A program made the position numbers and the translations under genes. This document shows, piece by piece, positions 28,514 to 36,397 of a stretch of DNA of 56,208 nt (positions within the stretch are counted from its first letter, which is position 1; each line of letters starts with the position of its first letter). The DNA is from an uncultured Mycoplasmatota bacterium. GTDB lineage: Bacteria; Bacillota_I; Bacilli_A; RF39; UBA660. Location of the stretch: the NCBI GenBank assembly GCA_948466735.1, contig CAOKBR010000003.1:1-56208 (forward strand). The letters run 5' to 3'. The notes under the pieces were generated by a model that was not told the origin of the DNA, did no database searches, and saw only the letters and a program-made list of their open reading frames with translations.

Positions 28514-29425
28514 TTATTGAATTGCATCAATTAATTCTTGCTTTTTCATGGTAGAATATCCTTCTACACCTTTACTCTTAGCAATTTCTCTTAATTCTGC
28601 AACAGTCATTTTGCTATGATCGGTAGTATGATTTTCTTCTTGTTTATTTTCTATTACTTGCTCTTGAATCTCTTCTTTTTCTTCAACGTTTCCATCTTTT
28701 CTAGGTTTCTTCTTTTCATCTTCGCTAACAAAATCTAATACTTCGCATCCATTAACTTCAGCAATGGCATTTGCTAATACGTTGATTATTAATTTAACAG
28801 CACGAACAGCATCATCGTTACCTGGAATTACATAATCTACCATATCTGGATCACAGTTCGTATCAACGATTCCAAATACTGGAATATTTAAAATACGTGC
28901 TTCTTTAATCGCAATTTCTTCTTTACGTGGATCAACGATAATCATAGCATTTGGCATTTTCTTCATTTCACGAATTCCGCCTAAATTTTTTACTAATTTT
29001 TCGTATTCCTTTTTAATTTGAATAACTTCTTTTTTAGGAAGTAAATCAAATGTTCCATTTTGTTCCATTGCTTCGATCTCTTCGATACGTTTAATTCTAG
29101 AACGAATAGTTTTGAAGTTTGTTAGTGTTCCTCCTAGCCAACGCTCATTAACATAGTACATATTAGTACGCTTTGCTGCTTCCTCTGCTGCTTCTTGTGC
29201 TTGTTTTTTTGTTCCTACAAATAAGAAACTTCCGCCTTCTTCTGCAATTTTCTTCATTGCTTCATAAGCTTCTTCGATTTTCTTTACTGTTTTTTGTAAA
29301 TCGATAATATAAATATCATCACGAGTAGTGAAGATGTACTCTTTCATTTTTGGATTCCATCTTCTTTTTTGATGTCCAAAGTGAACACCTGCTTCTAATA
29401 AATAATTCATTGATACAACTGACAT
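28514..29425 (-). CDS. rpsB: 30S ribosomal protein S2 with Rho-N/SAP-like C-terminal tail
   Basis: Ribosomal protein uS2: [19 protein letters not shown] at the start and [19 protein letters not shown] in the core. It is 303 aa, longer than usual (~240-260). The extra C-terminus is a Lys/Glu-rich linker plus ~34 residues ([19 protein letters not shown]...) with the fold pattern of Rho N-terminal/SAP helix-extension-helix motifs that bind nucleic acid. The same tail ends L20, about 1 kb away. The function of the tail is unknown. Confidence 0.96.
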   Translation of the reverse strand: MSVVSMNYLLEAGVHFGHQKRRWNPKMKEYIFTTRDDIYIIDLQKTVKKIEEAYEAMKKIAEEGGSFLFVGTKKQAQEAAEEAAKRTNMYYVNERWLGGTLTNFKTIRSRIKRIEEIEAMEQNGTFDLLPKKEVIQIKKEYEKLVKNLGGIREMKKMPNAMIIVDPRKEEIAIKEARILNIPVFGIVDTNCDPDMVDYVIPGNDDAVRAVKLIINVLANAIAEVNGCEVLDFVSEDEKKKPRKDGNVEEKEEIQEQVIENKQEENHTTDHSKMTVAELREIAKSKGVEGYSTMKKQELIDAIQ

Positions 29426-29461
29426 AATTTTCTTTTCCTTTCGTTTTACTTCTATTAACTT

Positions 29462-29492
29462 CCAAAAAACACCACCGTATTCGGCACTCGGT
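29462..29492 (-). terminator. Weak terminator-like hairpin before rpsB
   Basis: On the minus strand TGCCG-AATA-CGGTG, flanked by ACC/GGT, is followed by TTTTTT, between rplT and rpsB. It could end the infC operon or act as an S2 leader element. The stem contains G-U pairs. Confidence 0.45.
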
Positions 29493-29512
29493 ATTTCAAT
29501 TCATTAATATGA

Positions 29513-30094
29513 TTATTTTTCTAATGCGTCAATTAATTCTTGTTTTTTCATCGTAGAATATCCTTCTACACCTTTATTTTTCGCAGTTTCTCTTAATTCT
29601 GCAACAGTCATTTTGCTATAATCAGTAACCTTCTTTTCTACTTTTTTCACATCTTTTTTAGTAGTTTCATTCTTTTCTACTACTTTTACAGTTTCTTTTT
29701 CTTTTTTCTCTTTAACGGTAGTAGTCTTAGTTACTTTTCCTTCTTTTCCATCGCGAGCAATTTTGACTAATTCACTAAATGTTTTAGGATCACTAATTGC
29801 AATCTCACTTAACATTTTACGATTGATTTCTACTCCTGCTTTATTTAGTCCTTCAATAAAGCGTGAATAACTAATTTCATTTTCACGACATGCCGCATTA
29901 ATTCTTGTAATCCATAACTTACGGAAATCTCTTTTTCTTTGTTTACGATCACGGAATGCATATTGTCCTGAATGCATTAATTGTTCTTTTGCACTTTTAT
30001 ATAATCTATGTTTACTTCCAAAGTAACCTTTTGCTTGCTTCAATACTTTTTTATGACGCGCTTTTGTAACAGCGCCATTTTTCACTCTTGCCAT
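29513..30094 (-). CDS. rplT: 50S ribosomal protein L20 with Rho-N/SAP-like C-terminal tail
   Basis: Ribosomal protein bL20, needed for early assembly of the large subunit: [20 protein letters not shown] and [19 protein letters not shown]. It is 193 aa against about 118 normally. The extension is a Lys/Glu/Thr-rich linker (~120-155), then [19 protein letters not shown]..., a Rho-N/SAP-like module nearly identical to that of S2. It is the third gene of infC-rpmI-rplT. Confidence 0.96.
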   Translation of the reverse strand: MARVKNGAVTKARHKKVLKQAKGYFGSKHRLYKSAKEQLMHSGQYAFRDRKQRKRDFRKLWITRINAACRENEISYSRFIEGLNKAGVEINRKMLSEIAISDPKTFSELVKIARDGKEGKVTKTTTVKEKKEKETVKVVEKNETTKKDVKKVEKKVTDYSKMTVAELRETAKNKGVEGYSTMKKQELIDALEK

Positions 30095-30121
30095 ATTAAC
30101 TCCTCCTTCTGGTTTAAGTAA

Positions 30122-30316
30122 TTATTTTACAATAATATTTTTTAAACGGTTGTAATCTGCTTTAGAAAGATTTGCACCTTTTCTTTTTTTACGATTACTT
30201 GCTGCGTTTTTCTTTCCCATATTATGTCTACTACCAGGACGTCCTGTTGTGATAGTTCCACTTTTTCTAACTTTGAATACTTTTTTTGTTCCTTTATGTG
30301 TCTTTAATTTAGGCAT
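30122..30316 (-). CDS. rpmI: 50S ribosomal protein L35
   Basis: Ribosomal protein bL35, 64 aa, very basic: PKLKTHKGTKKVFKVRKSG, then RPGSRHNMGKK. It lies between infC (13 nt) and rplT (27 nt) in the standard operon. Confidence 0.97.
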   Translation of the reverse strand: MPKLKTHKGTKKVFKVRKSGTITTGRPGSRHNMGKKNAASNRKKRKGANLSKADYNRLKNIIVK

Positions 30317-30329
30317 ACTTCTTCCTCCC

Positions 30330-30863
30330 TTATTCCTTATCTTTTTTCGGTGCTAGTAACATCGTCATCGTGCGTCCTTCTAATTTCGCAGGTTGTTCGA
30401 TATCGGCGATATCAACAAGACGTACATAGAATTTATCAATTACTTCTTGTCCTAATTCAGGATGTGCCATTTGACGACCTTTGAATCGAATTGATAATTT
30501 AATTTTATCTCCTTTTTCAAGGTACTTAATTACATTGCGTAACTTAGTTTCAAAATCTCCTACGTCAATTACTGGTGATAAACGGAATTCTTTTAATTCT
30601 GCCGTATTAGCACGTTGCTTCTTTAAGGCATCTTTTTCCCGTTTCTTTTTTTCGTAACGGAATTTATTATAATCCATTACTTTACAAACTGGTGGCTTTC
30701 CATTTGGATTCATTAAAACTAAATCAAGTCCCGCATAAGTTGCTAATGTCAATGCATCTTGTATGTTTTTTACCCCAACTTGTTCACCATTAGGTCCGAT
30801 GACAAGCACTTCCCTCGCACGAATTTGTTCGTTGATTAACATGTTGTTTCTATTGTTAGCGAT
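30330..30863 (-). CDS. infC: Translation initiation factor IF-3 (non-AUG start)
   Basis: IF-3 controls start-codon fidelity and subunit dissociation. LINEQIRAREVLVIGPNGEQ, KPPVCKVMDYNKF and the C-terminal domain are clear. The ATG at 30842 has no ribosome binding site. GGAGG at 30871-30875 instead directs starts 21-24 nt further upstream, at ATC (30863, spacing 7) or ATT (30866, spacing 4). Both are non-canonical codons of the kind IF-3 discriminates against, the known autoregulation trick of infC (AUU in E. coli). From ATC the protein is 177 aa. Confidence 0.93.
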   Translation of the reverse strand: MANNRNNMLINEQIRAREVLVIGPNGEQVGVKNIQDALTLATYAGLDLVLMNPNGKPPVCKVMDYNKFRYEKKKREKDALKKQRANTAELKEFRLSPVIDVGDFETKLRNVIKYLEKGDKIKLSIRFKGRQMAHPELGQEVIDKFYVRLVDIADIEQPAKLEGRTMTMLLAPKKDKE

Positions 30864-30884
30864 AATTACACCTCCATTAAATAT

Positions 30885-31010
30885 AAAAAAGTGAATACGC
30901 GAAACGTATCCACATCAAACGATTCTTGATTAATTTTATCAAGAAGGCTTGCTACCCAACGCTACTTGCATTCAGGTGGATGAGATACATCGCTTTCCTT
31001 TTTTTCATTT
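30885..31010 (-). promoter_or_regulatory. infC operon 5' leader with attenuator (L20-leader-like)
   Basis: The minus-strand leader ends in the terminator GTGGATACG-TTTCG-CGTATTCAC-TTTTTT (30885-30913), only ~10 nt before the infC ribosome site. A second hairpin, TTCTTGAT/ATCAAGAA (30922-30943), and further structure lie upstream. In Bacillota, L20 binding to such a leader (Rfam L20_leader) triggers termination. The position and terminator are visible; the family call is inferred. Confidence 0.65.
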
Positions 31011-31066
31011 ATATGACCAATTATAGTGATTTATTCTCTATTTGTCAAGAATTTTTTCAAAAACTT

Positions 31067-31116
31067 TTATGAGCTAGTAACAGCAATATTACCAGCACTA
31101 TGTGTTATTGTTCCTA
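31067..31116 (-). pseudogene. C-terminal tail of an LRR surface protein, out of frame
   Basis: The final ~16 codons (FVIGTITHSAGNIAVTSS) match the end of the copy at 34054 but lie in a different frame from the NKTGRSFNW part at 31117-31203. They are the broken tail of the same relic. Confidence 0.6.
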
Positions 31117-31281
31117 TTACAAAAGTAGCAGCAGTATTTGCTCTTGCCAATTAAAACTTCTACCCGTTTTATTAATAATTTTTCCTAAATTAGGATTAGA
31201 AAAGCTCCCTCCCCCCCTAGTTAATCTAAGGTTAACTAAGATAGGGATCAAAAGATAAAAACCATTACTAACTCGATTCAT
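31117..31281 (-). pseudogene. LTRGG small ORF fused to an LRR-protein C-terminal relic
   Basis: From the ATG at 31281 (AGGTAGG upstream) the frame reads MNRVSNGFYLL..., then ILVNLRLTRGGGSF. It runs straight on into SNPNLGKIINKTGRSFNW, which matches residues near the C-terminus of the BspA-like copy at 34054 (SNPNLEKIINKTGRSFDW). A shifted frame follows. So the small ORF is joined in frame to the tail of a surface protein whose middle has been deleted. The G-tract is seven G, then AGGG. Confidence 0.65.
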
Positions 31282-31565
31282 TTTTTACACCTACCTTTAT
31301 ATTACTATAATAAAAGTATGCACCAACAAAAGTCACCTCGACAATACTAAAATAGTATAAAATTTTACTTTTAGCTAACCATTAATATAGGAGTATTCAT
31401 TATTCACTGCATTTGTTTTTTCATACATTATACTAGAGAATGAAATTTATCATGTTTGAATCATTCTCAAAAGGGTACCTTATTTTACAAATTTACTTTT
31501 CCAAACAAGTTTTAATTTATGTTTAGTATTCATCCAAACAAAATAATTTTCCCTCCCACAACGAA
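31282..31565. other. Gap with no recognisable gene
   Basis: About 280 nt of AT-rich sequence between the relic and the ftsK terminator. It presumably holds the promoter of the small ORF at 31281, but no clear -35/-10 pair stands out. No ORF with a ribosome site, tRNA or strong repeat was seen. Confidence 0.5.
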
Positions 31566-31595
31566 AAAATCTAAGCCATATGGTTTAGATTTTTA
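31566..31595 (-). terminator. Terminator of ftsK
   Basis: AAATCTAAaCCATATGGcTTAGATTT hairpin followed by TTT on the minus strand, just after the ftsK stop. Confidence 0.7.
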
Positions 31596-31598
31596 TTT

Positions 31599-33920
31599 TT
31601 ATTCATCGCTTGATTCGTCTTGTTCTTCCAATTTTACTAACACTTCACGAGGTTTACTTCCGTTCGCTGGCCCAATAATTCCTCGTTCTTCTAGTAAATC
31701 AATCACTCTTGCAGCTCGATTATATCCTAGGCGAAATCTTCGTTGTAGAAGAGATGCCGATGCTTTTCCAGTTTGAATAACAAACTCAGCAATCTCATTA
31801 TATAATGGGTCATCATATTCTTCTTCTTGATTTTCATCTTCCCTTTGACTAGCACTTTTACTACTATCAGCAACAGCTAAATTCATCATATTCTCATCAT
31901 ACTGTGCAATTTGTTGAGCTACTGTATAATCGATAATCTTTTTAATCTCATCATCAGAGATAAATGCTCCTTGAATACGCGTTGGACTAGTATCCCCCAT
32001 TGGGAAGAACAACATATCTCCCTTTCCAAGAAGTTTTTCTGCTCCTGTCATATCCAAAATAGTACGAGAGTCAATACTATTACTAACAGCAAATGATATA
32101 CGCGATGGTATATTTGCTTTAATTAATCCCGTAATAACGTCAGTTGAAGGTCGTTGTGTGGCAATAATTAAATGAATTCCTGCTGCACGTGCCATTTGGG
32201 TAATTCTCATAATGGAGTCTTCTACTTCTTTACTAGCAACTAACATCAAGTCAGCAAGTTCATCAACAATGACTACGATATACGGCATTTTTCTTAATTT
32301 TTCATCATCTGGCAAGGTTTGATTTCGCTGTTCAATGTATTCGTTATATCCTTTAATATTTTTCGTTTTACTATCACTAAACACATCATACCGTCGTTCC
32401 ATTTCTGATACTATCTTAGCTAGGGCAACGCTTGCTTTCTTAGGATCTGTTACCACAGGACACAATAGATGTGGTGTTCCATTATATACACTTAATTCAA
32501 CTTTCTTGGGATCAACTAAGACTAAACGCACTTCATCAGGTTTTGTTCTCATTAAAATCGAACAAATAATACCGTTAATACAAACAGATTTACCACTACC
32601 TGTTGTACCTGCTACTAAAAGGTGCGGTGTCTTATCAATTTCACACCATTTTACATCACCGTTAATATCTTTTCCTAAAGGGGCTAGAAGCTTACTGTCT
32701 TTTTTCTCTTTAGGGACACCTTCCAATACTTCACGGAAAGAAACAGATGTCATATAATCATTAGCTAACTCAATTCCAACCGTTTTCTTACCTGGAATTG
32801 GAGCCTCAATACGCACATCCTTCTTCGCTAAAGCTAGGGCAATTTCACGATAAATACCAAGTAACCTACTAACTTTAGTACCTGATTGTAACTCTAACTC
32901 ATATTGAGTAACCGTAGGTCCAACATGAACTTCAACTACTTTTCCAATAACGCCAAAGTCTGATAAAACTTGTTCTAGTACAACAATATTATGTTCAATT
33001 CCTACTTGATTAGGATTTTTAGCGCTTTTCTTTGGTGCGGCTAACAAAGTAATCGGTGGTAAAATATAATTTTTTTCTCTTACGATCAAATGATTTTCAT
33101 TACTGTTATCTTGTTTGATTTGAAGTGGTTCTTCTTTGTCTTCTTTCTCATCAGGTGTTACATCTTCACGAACAACTAGAGCTTCTTTATGAGGCTCTAA
33201 ATCTTTTAAGCTAGAAATAACAATTCGTTTATCTTCTTTTTCTTCTTCCTTCTTTTGTTCTTTATCGTCTAAGTCTACACCACTAATAATAACTTTCTTT
33301 CGATCTTCCTTACTTTTTTCCTTTTTCTCATGATGTTTTGGTAATAACTCTTTACTTTTACTCCAAGTGTTTTTAATCAAATCAACAATTGAAAATCCTG
33401 TAAATAAAGTTAGTCCAATGATAAGTAATGCCCATCTCATAATGACCATACCTTGATAATCAAAAAGTTTTGTAAATAAGACGCCAAAAGCACAACCTAA
33501 AATTCCACCACCGGCGAGTTCAAAATTTACCGTTTGAACATGTTGAAAGGCTCCAGTTAATTCTTGAATAGTATCTTGAAATATTTTAGAAATATCATCT
33601 AGATGTTGCGATATATAACTATCATGTGCCCATATTAATAAAGCAATCACAAAAATATATAATCCAATTAGTTTAGTTGAAAAGAAATTCGGCCATTCTC
33701 TTTTTAAAAGAAGATAGAAACCAACAACAAAAAAGGCGACTAATAACACACCATAATATGTACCTACTAAAAAGATACAAAAAGAGCTAATTATCTCTCC
33801 CACTGGACCGTATTTTCCAATACCAAGGATTGCACTAAGCATTAAAATAACCCCAATTAACTCTGCTGTATACTTAAATTCCTTTTTTGGTTCTTCTTTT
33901 CTTTTTTTCTTTTTTGCCAT
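31599..33920 (-). CDS. ftsK: FtsK/SpoIIIE family DNA translocase
   Basis: A 773-aa septal DNA pump that clears chromosome ends during division. It has four N-terminal membrane helices (~20-190) and an acidic linker. The RecA-like motor has Walker A GTTGSGKS near residue 435 and VIVDELADLM as Walker B. The C-terminal gamma winged helix (SASLLQRRFRLGYNRAAR) reads orienting sequences. It is a single gene ended by its own terminator. Confidence 0.95.
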   Translation of the reverse strand: MAKKKKRKEEPKKEFKYTAELIGVILMLSAILGIGKYGPVGEIISSFCIFLVGTYYGVLLVAFFVVGFYLLLKREWPNFFSTKLIGLYIFVIALLIWAHDSYISQHLDDISKIFQDTIQELTGAFQHVQTVNFELAGGGILGCAFGVLFTKLFDYQGMVIMRWALLIIGLTLFTGFSIVDLIKNTWSKSKELLPKHHEKKEKSKEDRKKVIISGVDLDDKEQKKEEEKEDKRIVISSLKDLEPHKEALVVREDVTPDEKEDKEEPLQIKQDNSNENHLIVREKNYILPPITLLAAPKKSAKNPNQVGIEHNIVVLEQVLSDFGVIGKVVEVHVGPTVTQYELELQSGTKVSRLLGIYREIALALAKKDVRIEAPIPGKKTVGIELANDYMTSVSFREVLEGVPKEKKDSKLLAPLGKDINGDVKWCEIDKTPHLLVAGTTGSGKSVCINGIICSILMRTKPDEVRLVLVDPKKVELSVYNGTPHLLCPVVTDPKKASVALAKIVSEMERRYDVFSDSKTKNIKGYNEYIEQRNQTLPDDEKLRKMPYIVVIVDELADLMLVASKEVEDSIMRITQMARAAGIHLIIATQRPSTDVITGLIKANIPSRISFAVSNSIDSRTILDMTGAEKLLGKGDMLFFPMGDTSPTRIQGAFISDDEIKKIIDYTVAQQIAQYDENMMNLAVADSSKSASQREDENQEEEYDDPLYNEIAEFVIQTGKASASLLQRRFRLGYNRAARVIDLLEERGIIGPANGSKPREVLVKLEEQDESSDE

Positions 33921-34053
33921 ACCTTTACCTCACCTTCAAGAACAGAATCTATACAATACAAATTATATCATAGAAACAAATTATTGTGCATAATAATTAT
34001 AGAATTTGAAAAGATTTTACTAATTAAAAAGAACAAGACAATGCTTATTCTAT

Positions 34054-35559
34054 TTATGAAGATGATATTACTACGCTCCCAACACTTCCAGTTACAAATG
34101 GTGTTCCTGTAGTTCCTCTAATAATATCATTCCAATCAAAACTTCTTCCTGTTTTATTAATAATCTTTTCTAAATTTGGATTTGAAGAAGAGTACTTATA
34201 TAATGCCATTTGCCCAATCGTTGTTACACTACTAGGAATAACTATGCTAGTTAATTGATTATCAAGAAATGCCCCTTGCCCAATCGTTGTTACACTACTA
34301 GGAATAACTATACTAGTTAATTGATTTCTAGAAAATGCAGAATTTCCTATTAATGTTACACTATTTGGTATTGTTACGCTTGTTAATTGATTATTAGAAA
34401 ATGCATAATCTCCAATTGTCGTTACATTATTTGGTATTTCTACGCTTGTTAATTGATTAGTAGAAAATGCAAAATTTTTTATTGATGTTACACTATCAGG
34501 TATTGTTACACTTGTTAATTGATTATGAGAAAATGCCAAACCTCCTATTGTTGTTACACTATCAGGTATTGTTACACTTGTTAATTGATTATAATAAAAT
34601 GCAGAATTTCCTATTGTTGTTACACTATCAGGAATTGTTACGCTTGTTAATTGACTATAAGAAAATGCAGAATCTCCTATTGTTGTTACACTATTAGGGA
34701 TAGATAAAGAGACAAGACTATTTTCATAAAATGCATAATCTCCAATACTTGTTATCGTATTTGGAAGAACTACACTAGTCAAACGAGTAGTTCTATTAGC
34801 AAAGACATTATCGCCAATTGTTGTTACTTTTACTCCATCAATAGTGTATGGAATTACTACGTCACTACTACATTCATCACTATATCCAGTAATTGTTCCT
34901 GTTGTTTTTTCAAAGGTAAAACATGCTTCATCTGTAAAGTTTTCACTAGATACTTGTTTTGCATACACATTTACTTTTACTCCATACTTTCTTGATTCAC
35001 CGTTTGGAATTTCTGCACTTTCATCTACCCACATACGTAATCGATAGTTATGAATTGTTGTTCCTTCTTCCATAAAAATTCCTGAATCTAAAATCATTGA
35101 GCCTATTGGAGAACCTACTTCACTTTGACTTTACATTGCCAAAAAATTACTAGGAGCCATTACTTGTTGATAAGTTGTATCAGGATCTACTGCTCTTTCT
35201 AAATAAAGTTTTACTTCGTTATCTTCTAAAGGGGTTACATCGCTAATTGGCAGTTTTACTGCACTTACTTCGTAAGTTATAACATTACTTTTTCCAAGAG
35301 TTGCTTGGACTGTAAAATCAAATACATTGTTTTCACCTACTAAAACTTTTCCTTTTTCATCAGAAATCGGATACGCTTCATTTAACATAATTCCTGTTTT
35401 TCCTTCGGTGTATGTTAACACGATGGTTGACGTTTCTAGAGTATTTTCAACAGTTCCCTCTTTTGTAAAGGTAAATGCTGCAAAAGTGACTCCTATTGTT
35501 ATTATTACTAAGAGAAAAAGCATTACTATAGATACAATTATTTTCTTTTTATTTTTCAT
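34054..35559 (-). pseudogene. TasA-like N-terminus with BspA-type LRR C-terminus, broken by one nonsense codon
   Basis: The ATG at 35559 has GGAG upstream. The N-terminal part carries the SipW-type segment and FTFTKEGTVENTLETS. The frame stays open to the end except for one TAA at 35131-35133 (after SNFLAM), where the intact relatives have no stop. The neighbouring copy has GAA (Glu) at that point, so a single G-to-T change explains it. Downstream are ten leucine-rich repeats of the LRR_5/BspA type (TTIGNSAF...NQLTSVTIPDSV, 23 residues each), then NKTGRSFDWNDIIRGTTG and the end VISSS. Unless the stop is read through, only ~142 residues are made. Confidence 0.75.
34190..34810. repeat. Tandem ~69-bp coding repeats (LRR units)
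   Basis: About nine near-identical 69-bp units encode the 23-residue LRRs of the surface protein. Several neighbouring units differ by only a few bases, so copy number could change by slippage or recombination. Confidence 0.8.
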
Positions 35560-35642
35560 TATCTTAAACTCCTATTATTTTTTAGTATACCCTTATTTTT
35601 TCCTAAATACTTAATTGTTAACTAAAACATAATTTTTTACCA

Positions 35643-35682
35643 CAAAAAGGAATAGAGACACTTCCTATTCCCTTTGTTTTCC
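35643..35682 (-). terminator. Terminator after the LTRGG small ORF
   Basis: GGAATAG-gaagtgtct-CTATTCC followed by TTTTTG on the minus strand. It lies between the small ORF and the TasA-like gene, making the small ORF a separate transcript. Confidence 0.65.
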
Positions 35683-35695
35683 AAATAATTTTACT

Positions 35696-35776
35696 TTAAA
35701 AGCTACCCCCCCCCCTAGTTAATCTAGGGTTAACTAGATAATGTAGACGCATATCTTTTCCTATCACATTTACCAT
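35696..35776 (-). CDS. LTRGG small ORF, 26 aa, complete copy
   Basis: A 26-residue product: MVNVIGKDMRLHY then LVNPRLTRGGGSF and stop. Support: GAGGTG 6 nt before the ATG, a promoter upstream, a terminator downstream, and two related copies (19806, 31117). Between copies the G-tract grows from G4A to G7A to G10, in steps of three, which keeps the frame. The Leu codon varies synonymously (CTT, TTA, CTA). I do not recognise the peptide. It could be a secreted signal, a leader peptide, or part of an uncharacterised repeat. A dyad, TAGTTAA/TTAACTA, lies in the coding DNA. Confidence 0.5.
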   Translation of the reverse strand: MVNVIGKDMRLHYLVNPRLTRGGGSF

Positions 35777-35800
35777 TTTCTACACCTCTACTTTATGTTC

Positions 35801-35829
35801 ATTCTATCATAAAAATATTTTTTTAACAA
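35801..35829 (-). promoter_or_regulatory. Promoter of the LTRGG small ORF
   Basis: Minus-strand TTGTTA (35824-35829) and TAGAAT (35801-35806), 17 nt apart, 25 nt before the start codon. Confidence 0.5.
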
Positions 35830-35911
35830 TAATTAAATAAACCCTTTGTTAAACTTTTCTATTAAATGTAAGTTAAATTTGAAAGCGCACAATTGAAGGA
35901 GGAATATTATC

Positions 35912-36305
35912 ATGGCAAATTATTATCATCCATCATATGAAGATAGAAAAAGTAGTATTGAATGTAATCATAAAACTGGAGAATACATTTCTCATGTATT
36001 TTTCTGTGATCCTTCTGCTTCTTGGCAAAAAGGAAGTATCGAAAAAAATCATGAATTTATTAGATATGTTCTATCTAAAAAAACTACATTTAAAGATTTA
36101 ACTCAAAATGATTGTAATATTGCTGCAAATAATATTAAATGTCCATGAGAGAATCACTTAATAGTAATTGTCATTTAAAGCAATGTTATTTCTATGTAAT
36201 GAAAAGATATTAATTTCATTAAACATGTATTATATTGAACCTGATGAAGTTGTATTAAACAATAGTTTATTAAAAAAAAAAGATATTTATAATCTCTACT
36301 TATAA
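35912..36305 (+). pseudogene. IS30-like transposase remnant
   Basis: The ATG at 35912 has GGAGG upstream. The N-terminal ~15 residues (MANYYHPSYEDRKS) are joined to a C-terminal part, CDPSASWQKGSIEKNHEF, with the SW-KGS-E-N motif around the last catalytic Glu of IS30-type DDE enzymes. After a stop at 36146 the match continues in other frames (RESLN, then FKAMLFLCNEKI and YIEPDEVVLN) to 36305. So there is a large internal deletion and two frameshifts. No terminal inverted repeats were identified. Confidence 0.65.
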
Positions 36306-36397
36306 ATATCAACCTGACAAATAAATTGCCGCATATTACATATATAACAGAATTGTGCACTTTACTTTTTACCTAACATCTTAATTTTACCAATTCA

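Noticed and set aside
34467-34697. Plus-strand ORF of 76 codons with internal repeats
   Set aside because: It is the antisense shadow of the LRR repeats in the minus-strand surface gene; no ribosome site.
34190-34810. Possible CRISPR array, because of regular spacing
   Set aside because: The units are contiguous, about 69 bp, in frame and encode leucine-rich repeats; there are no unique spacers and no cas genes.
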